From positions 5,879,293 through 5,943,292 of the forward strand of contig OX422202.1 in NCBI GenBank assembly GCA_949130485.1: 64,000 nucleotides of DNA, in the 5' to 3' direction. The stretch is from Agelas oroides. Its lineage: Eukaryota; Porifera; Demospongiae; Agelasida; Agelasidae. How positions within the stretch are numbered: position 1 is the stretch's first letter; every line of letters begins with the position of its first letter. Below, in pieces: positions 23,476 through 35,100 of this stretch. A model generated the notes under the pieces. It was not told the DNA's origin and did no database searches. It worked only from the letters and a program-made list of their open reading frames with translations. Position numbers and translations under genes: made by a program.

Positions 23476-26400
23476 TGTGTGTGTGTGTGTGTTGTGTGTA
23501 ATGAGTAGGTATGTGTATGTGTAGGGTGAGGAACATTCAAGTAGAGAACCATCATAATTATTATATATTACTAATACTGATACACTAATGAAATGTGTGT
23601 ATCCCACCGATATATCCCACCTTCGGCAGTGATGTCTTTAGTGCGTAGAAGCACGGATGCTTCCACTGGTACTGTGAGTCGTGACTGCAGATTTGCAGAA
23701 GGGAATTCCCCCTGAGCAGTGACAGTCAGCATAGCATCTCCTACTGACTCATTGACTGTGTAGCTTGACATTGAAAATCCAATGGTGATATCTGCCAAAG
23801 AAAGAACATGTTTAAAACACACACACACACACACAAAAAAACACATTTCACATTATCATGTACTCCACATTATAGTGTACAAATGTGTAGCCATGTTCTC
23901 GGGCTTTCCCTATGTCTCATACCGCAAAGGTTGGTTGTGGTGGTGAGGCTGTAACTAGCACTAACTATTAACTTGACATTGAGATCCCAGTAGCTATTAG
24001 CTGAAAACATGATTCAGTTTGTCTATATGTTTATTGTAGAATAACTCAGATACGCAAGTAGTTTGCCCAGTAACTTCGTAGAATCCTGGTCTGTGATAAG
24101 TGGTACACATCCATTCGACATGTTTCTCTGCAATACACTGGAACATGTCCAACAGTATGCAATCATTGCCAAATATATGTGGTTCAACTCATATATAGCT
24201 TGCAAGTTAGGAGTACACAATGGTTAGGTTATGGTCATGTTTTGCAATACCAAGTAGCAATGAGCCCATCCATCCACGGATAAAGTCTGAAATAGCATAC
24301 CTGGGAAGCATGGTACTTGAGTAATGTCACTGCAGCAGTTATCTAATCCGAAACATCCCTTGTCACAGAAGCAGCTCCCCACTCCACATTCACTTCCAGT
24401 GCAGCATGAAGTAAAGCCAGCAGAAACACAGGATGCTGGAGAGAGAAGACATATGTAGCTATGGAAGTTAGTGAACCATGCTGGGTATACATAGAGCCTA
24501 AATGCATGCACTGCATGTGAGAAATGGAAAAGGGAGTCTACATAAAACTTAACCCCCATAGCAAAAGAGTGGAAAACAGACCCTGGTTTAATATTAGCAG
24601 TAACAAGTGCCCTGCACAGTGAGTGACTCTGACATCTAAGTATGCTTTTTTCTTCAGGTGTAGTCCACTGGTTAATTGTTCATGCTTGTAACTAAGTTAA
24701 ACTGCATTAATGAGCTATAGAGCATTAAAAATAACAATGGCTGCATATAGGTACTGACATAATTAACAAACAAACTTAATTCAGCTCTTTGACACTAGCA
24801 TGCAGGGATGAATCAATCATACTCACAGGCATCAAGGATAGTAATAGTGGCAGTTGTTGACATCAGTTGAACAGCAGGGTCTGTAGACTCTAGGAGCACA
24901 GTGAATTGCTCATTTGGTTCTATTGTAAAATCATTGATGATGGTGATGGAGACGCACATCTGAGAGGGAGCACTGCTGAAGGTCACAGGTTGGGAGGTGA
25001 TAGCTGTATAGTCATTGGGAGCTACATAGAGGAAAAAACAACAACTCATAATTATTAACTATCTAATACGAGCATTGACTGAGCATTACTATCTCATACA
25101 TTCAAGTGGTACTAAGATTACCCCGCCATCATTATCTATTTTCTGTACACATGCATGCTAGTTTTCCGACAAGGTTAACTCACGGGTAGCCTCATCATCC
25201 ATTGTTGACAGTAAGACAGTGATGTTTCTCTCCAAGACGGATCCAGAAATGTTGACGCACACAGACACTGATCCACTACTTTCTCTCACTGTGTAACTAG
25301 TCTCTGCAAATTCAACCTCCACCTCTGTATGTGAAGAGTGAAGAGATGGATACATACAGTGCTACCAAGATTGCTGCAAGAATTCTCAATGATAGTCCAT
25401 CTGTACTTGCTAGAAACATTGACTATGGCAATGCAGGTGAACATTTAATGTGATATATAATATACTTGCTTATGATGCAGATGGGAAATGTCAGAAAACA
25501 TGATTGCTGGAATGATTCTTAACCAATCCGGTCACATAAGTGACTGCCCATGCATGTATTATGTTTAATCACTTGAAAATGAGATAGCAGATGGCTTATT
25601 GAAGCGACATACTGAACCAATGTGTATAGTAAAAATCATAAAATTACATGAAAAACATATACCTGCGGTATACAGTGTAAGAGTAGTGAGTGGGTAGCTA
25701 TGATGGTTGGCTATTGTACACGATCTAAGTGTGTTCTGTTTTTATACAAATCCATTTTCTATTTTTTTCTTCTTTTTTCAACCATTTACATATATAAAAG
25801 TACCTGATTGACTTAAGATCACGTTAGCTGTTATATGTACCTTCAATCATAGTTGAGAAACAGAAGAGGCAGCTGCCACAGTTATCTGGGTCAGAGACGG
25901 AGCCATTGCCACGACAGACCTGACCCTCATAGTTAGTGTTGGGAGTGAGGTTGTCAATAGTGTAACTGGTGCCAGTGATCTGGTTGATGCAGGGAGGGAG
26001 GTATAAAGGAGGGAGATGGGGGGGGGGGGGGGGGGGGGGGGAAGGAGGAGAAGCGATCAAGTGTAATAGATGAGATGGAACTTTCATGTTTAAGTGAAAG
26101 CTTACTAGGTATACACATAAATGTGTACATGCAGATACTTACTGGAGATGATGTGTTAAAGTCTGTTACATTGACTTCTCTAAACTGCACCACATAGAGT
26201 GTGGCTCCCAGTTTGTCATCAGCCATCCAACCGAGGGTAACTTCTCTTGCCATCTTGTTTTCCACTCGAAGGTTTGAACTCCAATTGCCGGGGACTGTTT
26301 CGGGACATGTAGATGAACACTGTGTGTGTGTGTGTGTGTGTGTGAGAAGGGATGGACAGAGGAAAGGAGAAAGATGAGATATTTAACTTTTAAGTAGTGG

Positions 26401-28414
26401 AGCTTGGCCGGGGAGAGTGTGTGTGTTGGGGGGAGATCTGTGCATTGTGTGCAGATACAAACTAGTGAGAACTCTTTGAAACTTTAAAAGATCATAGGAT
26501 ACTCATTTCAGACTTTCTTCATAAGGCCTTTGAACTTTTCTTCCACAGAGCTTTTCTGAAAGGTTTCACAATTGTTAGCAGACACAGATCATGTTTCTTT
26601 AGCATATTGTGTACCAATATCCTGTGGCCAGAGTGGAAGAACTTCTGGGTTTCAGTCTGTTAATGGGGCAAACCACAACCTCTTTGACCCACAATCAGAA
26701 AGGAAGTAGACTCAACACCCCTGAAGCAGAAAGAGGATGTGATATCACTTAGGCACAAATGGGGATTGATACCACTTCCCTTACTTTGAGGTGCTGTTGA
26801 ACCTACTTGTGGGACAATCAGGGAAGCTGTGGACCTATGTACATTATCCATGAAGCCTAGCTAGCTGTAGTATTTGATTCAATGTCTAGTTTGAATCTGG
26901 CTTCCTATCAAGGAAACAGTCTGTAGCTGTCTCAATCTGCTTGTTATTCCATTCACTTGTGGTGACTGGCAGAGCTATTCCAATGACATGAGGTAGTTCC
27001 AACAACTGAACTGGTACCTCCGGCATCAGTGAATATCAATAAAGGTTCACAGGTGTACTTAGTATCATAATTGGCAGTGATGAAAAGCAGTTTATCTTTA
27101 ATTTGTTAATTTGGCTCAATTTGCATCAGTGTACTGATATAATTCCATCAAAACAACTGTGCACCTTGGTGTATATACATGTGCCCACTCTGTGAGTCAC
27201 CTCTTGCGAGTTCATGCCTCAAATATGAGGAGTGAATTTCTAAGCATTTTATGTGCATATATAGATATATGGATATACACATTTGATCCCAGTGCTGCAT
27301 AATGACTTGCCTCATGCTAAGGTGCTCATTCACCAATTATATTGTTACATCTTGCTGGGCAGAGTGCCACACAAAGTTAATTTCCTGTTTCTCAGCACAA
27401 TTTGTAACAGGATGTGTAATCTATTCAGCATGTAACCACAGTACACAACCTGCACTCAGTGGGCTTCACCATCCAGGCTTCTGTACTTTTGGCTGTTTTG
27501 GATTCACAGGTGTCTGCATTTGGTAGTCATGTGCCCAGTCTTCACCCTCCATAATGCATTTTGGTGCTTGTATAACTAGATTTGAGACACCATTTTCTTT
27601 CCCCACTTGCCTAGTTGCCTGGTCATTTTTAAGTGACTTGTAGGACCAGAAACAGGAAAATAACTTTGCATGGTCCTATAGCTAGTAACTAAAACTGCTA
27701 AAATCACCCAAAAACATTATTATAGTTAACTACGCCAAATTACTGTAGGAATTAGGGCATTAGAGAGCTAATTAGTGCAATTCTGGAGAAACTAGCTTAT
27801 TTGTATCACACGTATAGTGGTAGATACTTTGTTATTGCTTATACTGTAGAAATTCCACCAAATTTTCCAGCTAAAATGTATGTGGGCAGATATTTCACTG
27901 GCCCTCTAGCTAGCAACATCACATGTATATTATAACTTATACATACCACTTGAAGGGAGAGCTGGAGTCTCATAGACAGCATCAGTAGTAACAACATCCA
28001 GCCATAAAGGCTCCAGTGGTTGTCTCGCTGTGGCCACAGGACAGCCATAATTCATGCACTGGTTCAACAAATAAGTTTTACACACTCCGCGCAAGCACCT
28101 GTAGGTTGCTTCACAGTCATATGTCGCTGTGTATTGATAAGTTCCAGTATATATTAAAACAAAGCTTGTAACAGGATGTGGGCGCCAACATTCCGTTGTA
28201 GACCTCGGAACACGAAATGCGTTGCTGACCTCCAAAAATATAACGTACCTTTGCTGACACCGCTGCAGTCACGCCAGCTGCATGGGGTGTTGGAAATGCT
28301 GTACAGCGCGACCGATTTGCAGATCGTCGTAGTGTATAAACGTCTGGTCAGGCGACCAGACAAAAATAAGATTAATGCATGTCGCAGGCATCGCAGGTAG
28401 CTTAGCAGATACAT
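13143..28414 (-). CDS. Calx-beta / SMB / FN3 single-pass surface protein, 28 exons, about 1591 aa
   Basis: Predicted cell-surface adhesion or recognition protein. Exons in transcript order: 28414-28249, 28126-27947, 26294-26143, 25979-25841, 25324-25184, 25021-24827, 24435-24301, 23791-23621, 23419-23228, 23114-22974, 22868-22674, 22297-22163, 21317-21147, 20995-20804, 20314-20174, 20050-19856, 19547-19413, 18798-18628, 18248-18060, 17802-17662, 17538-17344, 17031-16897, 16278-16108, 15729-15541, 15295-15155, 15032-14838, 14120-13728, 13222-13143. All junctions are phase 1 except FN3a/FN3b (phase 0), and the total (4776 nt) is divisible by three. Order: signal peptide, Cys-rich segment, one FN3, one Calx-beta, four modules of SMB-Calx-beta-Calx-beta, Thr/Ser/Asp stalk, TM helix, almost no cytoplasmic tail. 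Calx-beta repeats bind Ca2+ and occur in integrin beta-4, Na/Ca exchangers and sponge aggregation factors. The first two exons are the least certain. Confidence 0.78.
13728..14120 (-). CDS. Thr/Ser/Asp-rich repeat stalk exon of the Calx-beta gene
   Basis: A 393-bp exon (131 codons, phase 1 on both sides) between acceptor CCCCTCCACAG and a GTGAGT donor. It encodes tandem STTDSG / ATTDSV / ATTDSA hexapeptides, about 20 copies. This is a mucin-like, probably O-glycosylated spacer just outside the membrane. It is a coding minisatellite, so its length is likely to vary between alleles. Bases 14121-14837 are intron with nothing else visible. Confidence 0.8.
14838..17031 (-). other. Calx-beta gene module 4 (SMB, Calx-beta, Calx-beta)
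   Basis: Five exons: SMB-like (17031-16897), Calx-beta halves a and b (16278-16108, 15729-15541), halves c and d (15295-15155, 15032-14838). The SMB exon has the pattern C..CC..C..CFC..C..CC..C (FTSCCTGSECGVGNCFCDQG). Half a begins DITIGFSMSSYTVNES; half b ends IQDNDG, with the acidic residues expected for Ca2+ binding. This membrane-proximal copy has diverged most in halves c and d (VGFVEPSYTV; RDDYTPINSQ). Confidence 0.8.
15740..15793. repeat. (GT)n microsatellite at a Calx-beta acceptor, module 4
   Basis: On the gene strand this is (CA)n ending about 10-20 bp before the acceptor ACAG of exon 15729-15541. Homologous repeats sit at 18259-18303 and 23429-23492, each at the same position in its module. 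Confidence 0.9.
17344..19547 (-). other. Calx-beta gene module 3, near-identical to module 4
   Basis: Exons 19547-19413, 18798-18628, 18248-18060, 17802-17662, 17538-17344. Half a and the SMB exon encode the same protein as module 4, and the introns between are also almost identical, down to the flanking non-coding frames. Module 3 therefore arose from a very recent 2.5-kb tandem duplication or has been homogenised by gene conversion. Confidence 0.8.
18259..18303. repeat. (GT)n microsatellite at a Calx-beta acceptor, module 3
   Basis: Shorter than the module 4 repeat but in the same place before the acceptor of exon 18248-18060. This length difference is one of the few differences between the two duplicated units. 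Confidence 0.9.
19856..22297 (-). other. Calx-beta gene module 2
   Basis: Exons 22297-22163, 21317-21147, 20995-20804, 20314-20174, 20050-19856. In half b the AG used by some copies (TTTCAG|ATTAT) is mutated to CGG, showing that the acceptor in use must be the upstream ACAG|TTCTT, which gives VLSDYQDTRQ. The intron at 21318-22162 contains a snapback MITE copy (21400-21469). Confidence 0.78.
21400..21469. mobile_element. Snapback MITE copy in a Calx-beta intron
   Basis: AGCTTGTTCCCAGACTC at the left and GAGCCTGGGAATGAGGCT at the right are imperfect inverted repeats of the CCTCGTTCCCAGGC family. It is absent from the matching intron of modules 3 and 4, so it inserted after the modules separated, or was lost there. 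Confidence 0.55.
22674..24435 (-). other. Calx-beta gene module 1
   Basis: Exons 24435-24301, 23791-23621, 23419-23228, 23114-22974, 22868-22674. Same five-exon plan as modules 2-4. The SMB exon reads CGVGSCFCDKG rather than CGVGNCFCD. It is the most compact module (about 1.76 kb). Confidence 0.78.
23429..23492. repeat. (GT)n microsatellite at a Calx-beta acceptor, module 1
   Basis: Interrupted GT repeat (one GTAT) before the acceptor of exon 23419-23228. Module 2 has lost most of its repeat (about 21001-21055). Confidence 0.9.
24827..28414 (-). other. N-terminal part of Calx-beta gene: signal peptide, Cys-rich, FN3, first Calx-beta
   Basis: Exon 28414-28249 starts MYLLSYLRCLRHALILFLSG, a plausible signal peptide, followed by CSWRDCSG. 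Exon 28126-27947 is Cys-rich (CEATYRCLRGVCKTYLLNQC). Exons 26294-26143 and 25979-25841 form an FN3 fold (REVTLGWMADD ... YVVQFREVN ... YTIDNLTPNTNYEGQV). The latter ends with CGSCLFC. Exons 25324-25184 and 25021-24827 form the first Calx-beta. Intron 26295-27946 (1.65 kb) holds a (GT)n run and no exon that I can support. Poly-G at 26022-26041 sits in the FN3 intron. Confidence 0.62.
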
Positions 28415-29127
28415 ATTGTTGACTTTTACACTCCATAGGCGAGGTGCAAGATGAATGAGGGACATGAAATGGTTTGGCGAAAAATTCTCTGCGTGGGAAC
28501 TATGACCAGAAGTTATGCGGGCCTATTAATAACAGGCCCGTAGGCAGGGGGGGGGTTCGAGGGGGTTCGCTCGAACCCGTGCCCTACCGTTTGAAAGTGG
28601 TCCCCTAGTCTTACTGCTATTGAGAATCACCGCCGTACAAACGAGTGTGGTTGCAGCTATGAGAGTTTGTTCATGGAGGACCAGCGCGGAACGCGCGCGT
28701 AAGCCGTTTTACCCCGCTGCGATGAAAGGACGCGCGCGTAAGTACATGCGTAAATAAATCGCTATTTCAGGCGCTCGAGAGTTCACCAGTTTTCCTTCTA
28801 GTGATGTCACCTCACCTGCTGTTCTGCCAACCTTAGTACCTTCTGTCTTGGAAATTCGAAGTCAGCTGGCTTAGTAAATGCATACGTGGACAGCTAAAAA
28901 TTGGATGCAATACTCCGCGAGCAATGTAGCTACTACGGCTCTGCTTCTGTCCCAAAATGGCCTCAGAAGCAATCTCAGAGGATCTAATTTCTAAACATTT
29001 CCTGGGGGAGCATGCCCCCAGACCCCCCTAGTCTTGCATGCTTATATGCATGCATACATACACATCAGACATCCATGTAACCCCCCTTCTAATCCTGGCC
29101 ATGGGCCTGCTATATATATATATATAT
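28415..29127. other. Intergenic, probable transposon debris
   Basis: Upstream flank of the Calx-beta gene. From about 28525 the sequence is GC-rich with a G run, GGGTTCGCTCGAACCC-type palindromes and CGCGCG stretches, then CATGCCCCCAGACCCCCC. This has the look of an old transposon tail but no ORF or TIR pair could be defined. An (AT)n run is at 29111-29127. Confidence 0.4.
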
Positions 29128-29513
29128 CACTGCAAAAAAACTACTCGGTTAAATGACCATGAGTGCAGGTTACTTCAGTTTCAGGGTTCATTAAACAGGT
29201 GAGTCTATGATTAAGGAAATCCATCAACCCCTTCACAATCCATCAAGCTTCAAAGAGATAGCTGCAACACTAAGCTTGTCTGCTAGCCAACTTATGCCAG
29301 TTCATATATATGCATCTGTTGGTGGTCTGAACCGGATAATAGCCAGCAGATGGATGGTACCAGCTCTTTGAAGCTAGATGGAATTGTGTGGGGGTTGATG
29401 GATGATGACTGTGTTTTGGAATTCCTTTTACAACCCACCTGTTCAATGTACCCTGAAACTTCAGTAACCTTGCACTTGTGGTCATTGTAACCAAGTAGTT
29501 CAGTTTTGCAGTG
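29128..29513. mobile_element. MITE with about 80-bp TIRs ending CACTGCAAAA
   Basis: The first about 80 bases, beginning CACTGCAAAA, match the complement of the last about 80 (TTTTGCAGTG end) with scattered mismatches. Shared blocks include GGTTACTTCAGTTTCAGGG against GGTTACTGAAGTTTCAGGG. The interior carries a second inverted pair around CATCAAGCTTCAAAGAG / CTCTTTGAAGCTAGATG. The right side is followed by TA, suggesting Tc1/mariner-type insertion. Bases 29514-29880 show nothing definite. Confidence 0.75.
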
Positions 29514-29879
29514 TATTAGTTAATGTGACGAGAAAGTAATATGCTTTCACCTATGTAGCACAGAACTCTAAAGTGTTCAAGCCAAGGTAAACCTGCAGCA
29601 CTAACCTCTTATGAGCATCCTGGGATGCGGTTAAGCTCGATGTGATGAGAAACTAATGTATAAGTCTATAAGTTTGCTTGGCCTTATAATAATTTAACGA
29701 GCAGTGCATGAGCCCATTGGGGTCATATGTGCATATAGCTACATAAGTCAGTAATTATGCAGGTAATATAAGTGCTACAATAATAATAATGATGATGATG
29801 ATAATGAAGACAGTTTTTGCATGACTGTCACAGTCTGTGGGGGGCTCAGGGGTTTCAAGGGGGTCCAGAGACCATTAAA

Positions 29880-30640
29880 ATATGAGTTGTTTCCTTTGGT
29901 TCCACTACATCAACACTTTTGCCATTACCACATTCTCAATATTTTCTGCTACCATCCTGTCTGACCTACAACCTTCCTATCCAACAACATTGCCATTTTC
30001 CCAACATCATCTTCCTCCGTGAACTCCTCCAACCACACGTCTGAACCCTCAATGTCTCCTCTCCTCCTCCATAGCTCCTGTCTCTCCCATGCAAATTCTT
30101 CACATAACACTAAATACAGGCACTGGCAGACTCTGATGAACTTCTCCACGCCATAACATCCTCATCTTCTCCCAAAGGCCCTCCCTCCATACAGTATCAT
30201 ATGCTTTAGCTATTCACATCAAGAAAGGCCAGGTATATTCCTTTTCTCTTCCTTCTTCTCAGTTAGCAGACTCCCCTCAGTATCAGTATCTGGTCTGAAC
30301 AACTTCTCTGTGCTTGAAATCCACCTTGTGCCTCTAGTGGTATTTTTTTCCTCCGCATACTCACCCAGTTGTCTTGTTGGCATCCTTGTGAAGACTTTGG
30401 CCACACAGCTACCCAGAGTGATTCCCCTAGCCATTTCAGGGTCTCCACTTTACACATGGCACAACATAGCTCTTCCTCCACTCTGAGGGCACATAGCTAC
30501 TCTTCCGTCTTCTGTTATGGCCAGGTTCATCAGCTGGGCCAAAGTCTCCATCACTCTACAGCCTCCATATACCATCATTTCATTTAGGATGCCGTGTGGA
30601 CCTGGAGCTTTGCCACTTCACATCTGATTCCTTCTAACAC
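29880..30640 (-). pseudogene. Decayed non-LTR retrotransposon reverse transcriptase fragment
   Basis: Read on the - strand with frame changes, this gives GPHGILNEM, then ARGITLGSCVAKVFTRM, then EAQGGFQAQRSCSDQILIL and YLAFLDV...KAYDTVWREGLWEKM. These match the order of conserved motifs in LINE reverse transcriptases (PN-E-LK, YRGI-L-S, QGGFR--RSC-DQI, FLD--KAYD). Several frameshifts and missing 5' and 3' parts show it is dead. Bases 30641-31178 and 31511-32151 contain only the 5' flank of the next gene, with short inverted repeats. Confidence 0.8.
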
Positions 30641-31178
30641 AGAAAACTGTAAAACTGAATAATTATATGTATTAAACATAAAAGTTCTGAATGAATGAAG
30701 TTAGTTAGTGACATTGCTGTGGGTTATTATAGTTGACTCTTGATTATTGTGATGTGATGTGATTTACTGTCTTCTAAATACTGTTAAGTTTGTTTCTTGC
30801 ATTGTTGTGTGCCATTAGCCATTAGCAAAGTAAATGTGCATCACCCACCCACAAGCACTCATTAGATAGCATTAATGCAGTTTTGTAGCATAACGTGTTT
30901 GGACCAATACAGAGCTGGTTGGAGCTAACTATTGCACAGAATTTGATGAACCAGGTTAGTTGCATAAACTAATGGCTAATGTGGCTAGCTAGTTGTAATC
31001 TCTTGGTCTCGATTACAGTTCACGACTTAACTGAGTAATTATGCATGCTAGCATGCACAGTTGTTGTACTACCAGTGTATATGAGCAATGGCAACTACCA
31101 ATTGGTTGTGTAATTTATTGTGGCTGGATACATCTATATCTGTAGTCAACCAACCAATTGGAGGGTTTAGCCTCAACA

Positions 31179-31510
31179 AGGGTGTAGATAAGGGGGGACT
31201 AGGGGGGCTTTAGCCCCCCCCCCCAGGTTTTTGGCAAACATTTTAATATAAAAATTCCATGATTGTAATGTATATTATAATGTATATTGTCCAAAAATAT
31301 GTACTCTGCTATTCACATGAACAAGCCACTTTCTTAGAGACATTATTGATAGTAATTATTGATAATCAGTCACAGTACAGTGCACGTGCAGCTATCCCAA
31401 AAATGGGGGTGTGGTCATGCAAAAGTGGGCGTGGTAGTGCAAAAATTCGCGCACGCTTCACGCGCGGTCTTCAGCCCCCCCCCCCACTTCTAAAAAGTTA
31501 TCTACACCCC
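31179..31510. mobile_element. MITE with GGGTGTAGATAA termini
   Basis: The left end (AGGGTGTAGATAAG) and right end (TTATCTACACCCCT) are inverted. Inner C/G-rich arms also pair (CTTTAGCCCCCCCCCC versus TTCAGCCCCCCCCCC in opposite senses of the element ends). Length about 332 bp; no ORF. CTCAA on both sides may be the target duplication. Confidence 0.6.
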
Positions 31511-32151
31511 TGCTCAATGGCTACTAAACTGAGTCAGTAGTAAATTCTAGCTAATTTCAAAATTCTTCTGCTTGCTTACTTGGTAGCTTTTGTAATTAGC
31601 TATGTGTTGGTGGCAATGTCTAATTTAAATTAGGAATATAATAATTATAGCAAGTCATGAGCCACTGAGAGACCTTAAATCTAATGAGTGCAGTACAATC
31701 ATAAAGGAGGTCGTTGTGGTAGGTCAATAGAAGATATGTCACCTGACTAATGACCAATGGAGATGGTTACCTATTAGTATATTGTTTGTACACTCTTGCT
31801 TTTGCTTGTTTTTGTTGTGTACCTACATTAAGTTTTGTATAATCTATGCATGTGTGTATAAGTGCCCTGGGTTGTACATGAACATGCACCAAATGTATTA
31901 CATTTCATATCCCACTGTCATGTTCAAGTAATTGAGTTAACTCATGCACCAAAGAATGCATGCGTCAGTTGCTTACATGAATATACACTTAATAGCCTAC
32001 ATGCTGAAATGTATGCTTGAAAATGTATGTATCCAAAAGTGAGTTGAAAAGTACCAGCAGCTAGCATTTCCAAGTTTACTTGCAGAATTAGCAGATGACC
32101 ACATACATACATATTCCATTTCTCTGTCTACATTACAGGATTACCTTACTC

Positions 32152-35100
32152 ATGGTGACCAATTCTAAAGAAGGGATGCCCCCACGTCCATCCTTATGGG
32201 GGTGTAGCCTGTTCATCTTGTGCTACCTTAATGGGACAACTGCGGCACCTTTAGACAAACACTGCAAGAATGTCATTGAAGTGAACAGGAAAACAGGAAT
32301 GGATTGCAGTACCATCACTGCTCACAGCTTGGTGGACACAACATGCAATGACCTGCAAGATGCATTAATGCGTATTTCAGATCAAACATTCCTTTCATTT
32401 GGAGAGTGCATTGAAGTTGTCGTGTATTCAGGCAAATACTGGATTACAGAATTCATCACCATTCAACAAAATGTGGTGCTTCATGGAACACAGAATGTTA
32501 CATTAACATTCAGCCTAAATGACACATTGTATCCCACAAACACCTTGGATCCGTACTACATGCTCACATTTGCTGACAGTGATTACAGTAGAATCAGTGG
32601 AATCGACTTTCACACAAGCCCGGGGATTATTGCCTTCCAGAATGTCACAAATGTCACTGTAGAAAATTGCTCCTTCAGGTATGAGAACAGACAGTAGAGT
32701 GCATAATGTGGTGTTTTCCATTATAAGGTAGTCTATTATGCTAGACCACCACTCACACAGCACCTCCTGAGAGATGGTCAACTATAATACAACAGTGCTA
32801 GATTACTGGTAGGTATGAATGAAGAATACTAGCTTTCCACTTTAGCTCCTGTTTGAAAGCTACATGGTAATGTTCACGTAAGCCCTGTCCTCTATAAACC
32901 ATAGAGGTAAAACATTGATGATCATCTTGTGTGCATGCTTGCAGATATTTCACCCAAGGTGCACTTGACATTTACAACTGTCAAACAGCCCTGATCACCG
33001 ACTGTACCTTTGAACACAATGGGCCAGTGTCAGTGAACAAGTCTGAGCGGTACAGGGGACATGCTGGAGGGCTGTCTGTTGGTTATCATCGAGAAGGAAT
33101 GCTTTCATCACGACCACAACTCAGAGTGGAAAGGTGCACCTTTCGCAACAATACTAGCGATCCCCTGGCAAATATTCAGCAGAGCACAACTCAGTTACTG
33201 CAACAGGGTGTTTATACGGGAAGAGGAGGTGGATGTTCTATTATCATAACCTCATTCTCACCCTTGAATGGAACACTGGAAGACTGTGTGTTTGAAGAAA
33301 ACTTTGCACATTCTTATGGAGGAGGCTTGTATATTACATTCGATGGACAGTTAGATCATTTATTAGTCTTGAACAGGGTTAGGCTTGCAAAAAATTCATC
33401 TCCAACTGGCGGCGGATTGGTAGTTGGTTATGGGCCTGGATCAGCTTTTAAATTCGATTCAGTCAGCTCCCTGTTTGTGTTCAACTCAGAGTTTGTTGAG
33501 AATGGAGCAGAGTTTGGAGCTGGAATGTACCTAATCACAGCTGGTAGGTTACGTGTCTTACATTTACATGTAGCTGAAGGATAGAGCTCTATAAACTGCA
33601 TAAGCATTGGAGCATGTGCCACATGCAGTCAGAACCTATGTGAATTTGACCCAGTGTGTGTGTATAGGACATTGAGTTAGAGACACAACAGTGTACAAAC
33701 AAGCACTCTTGGCTGAAATAAGAAGTAGCACACTCACACATATGCATATGCTTACTTAAGAGCTTGAAGCACATGTAGGATTGTCCTGTAACCGTCATGG
33801 TGAATTTTTTTGCTGATTTAGAACTGTGCTTTTGACCTCAGTTCTCCTTTATATATATGTCAGCCATAGCTAGGTTATCTTTGTATTGTGGTCACTGAGT
33901 TACTGACCCTGGGCTACTGTGCAGGTCCTCTTAGTTCAGATGGTCATCTGAGCCACTTTGCTCACTTTGAGAACTGCACCTTCACTGGAAACACTGCAGA
34001 AGAGTTTGGTGCTGCCATTGGATTCACATCTTCCCTTGCATTTCAAAGTATGGAAAACATCAAACCCTTTGAGATTGAAAGCTGGTGAGTGTTTTTTGCA
34101 CTAATTAGAACACATCATTTTCGATTGATCCTTATTTTCAGCGTCAAATCACCACACACAGCCAAGAGTCACTTTTTGCAGATTTGCAATGTGTAAAACT
34201 TGCAAAGGAGGTTTTTGCATAACATGGTAATTAAATGGCCTGAAAATATTCTTTTACAATGCATTCTGCACTGCAGTACTTTCAACAGCAATGATGGAAG
34301 TGGTGGAACAGTGAATTCAGCATACATACCCCTGAGCTTCAGAGGAAACACCACTTTCAGGGCAAACAAGGGCCGCTCTTTTGTGGTGAGGAACTTAGTA
34401 ACTTGAATGTGTACAGAGGTTTGAGATTATTGTGAGATACAGTATTTTTCTTACTCTGTTTACACTAAATAACACTAGTAGCTATAGACATTGAATTTGC
34501 ATGCTCTCGTTTTCACCTTGTGCTATATAGGCCCAGGCTACCATGATTGAGGTGCATGGAAGTATCCATTTTATATCCAACATTGGGTCAGGTATAGGAA
34601 GTGGAGCATTATACCTCACATCCATGGCACAGTTGCGGCTCTTTAACGGAGCTAACCTGATCTTTAGGGGAAACACAGGAGTGTAAGTGAAGAACTATAT
34701 AAATAAAATATTAGAGTAACTCTCACACAATAAATGCATAGCTTAAAATTCTGACAAACAGCAATTCATGTACTTGCCACATGATAATGTCCTCATTGCC
34801 ACACCCACTTAGTGCTGTCACTCTATGTAGAACATTGCTAGTATACCATTTAAGGGGAAGGCACTGGAGCATATGTACATGGTCCTTGCACTGAGTATAC
34901 TCACTTTGAATTCGGTAAACTTCTGTCAAACAAATCAGCTAGTAGTGTGACTTTTCATGCTCACTTTCTGTGCAAACTTTTCTGTGCTTCTGGAATTGTA
35001 CAGAAGAGGTGCCTCTATCGTAGTGGACACATTTCATGTGTCAGATGTGTACTCACAACTGTTCTTCAACCCGCTGTGCTTCCTCCTCTATGAGAATACA

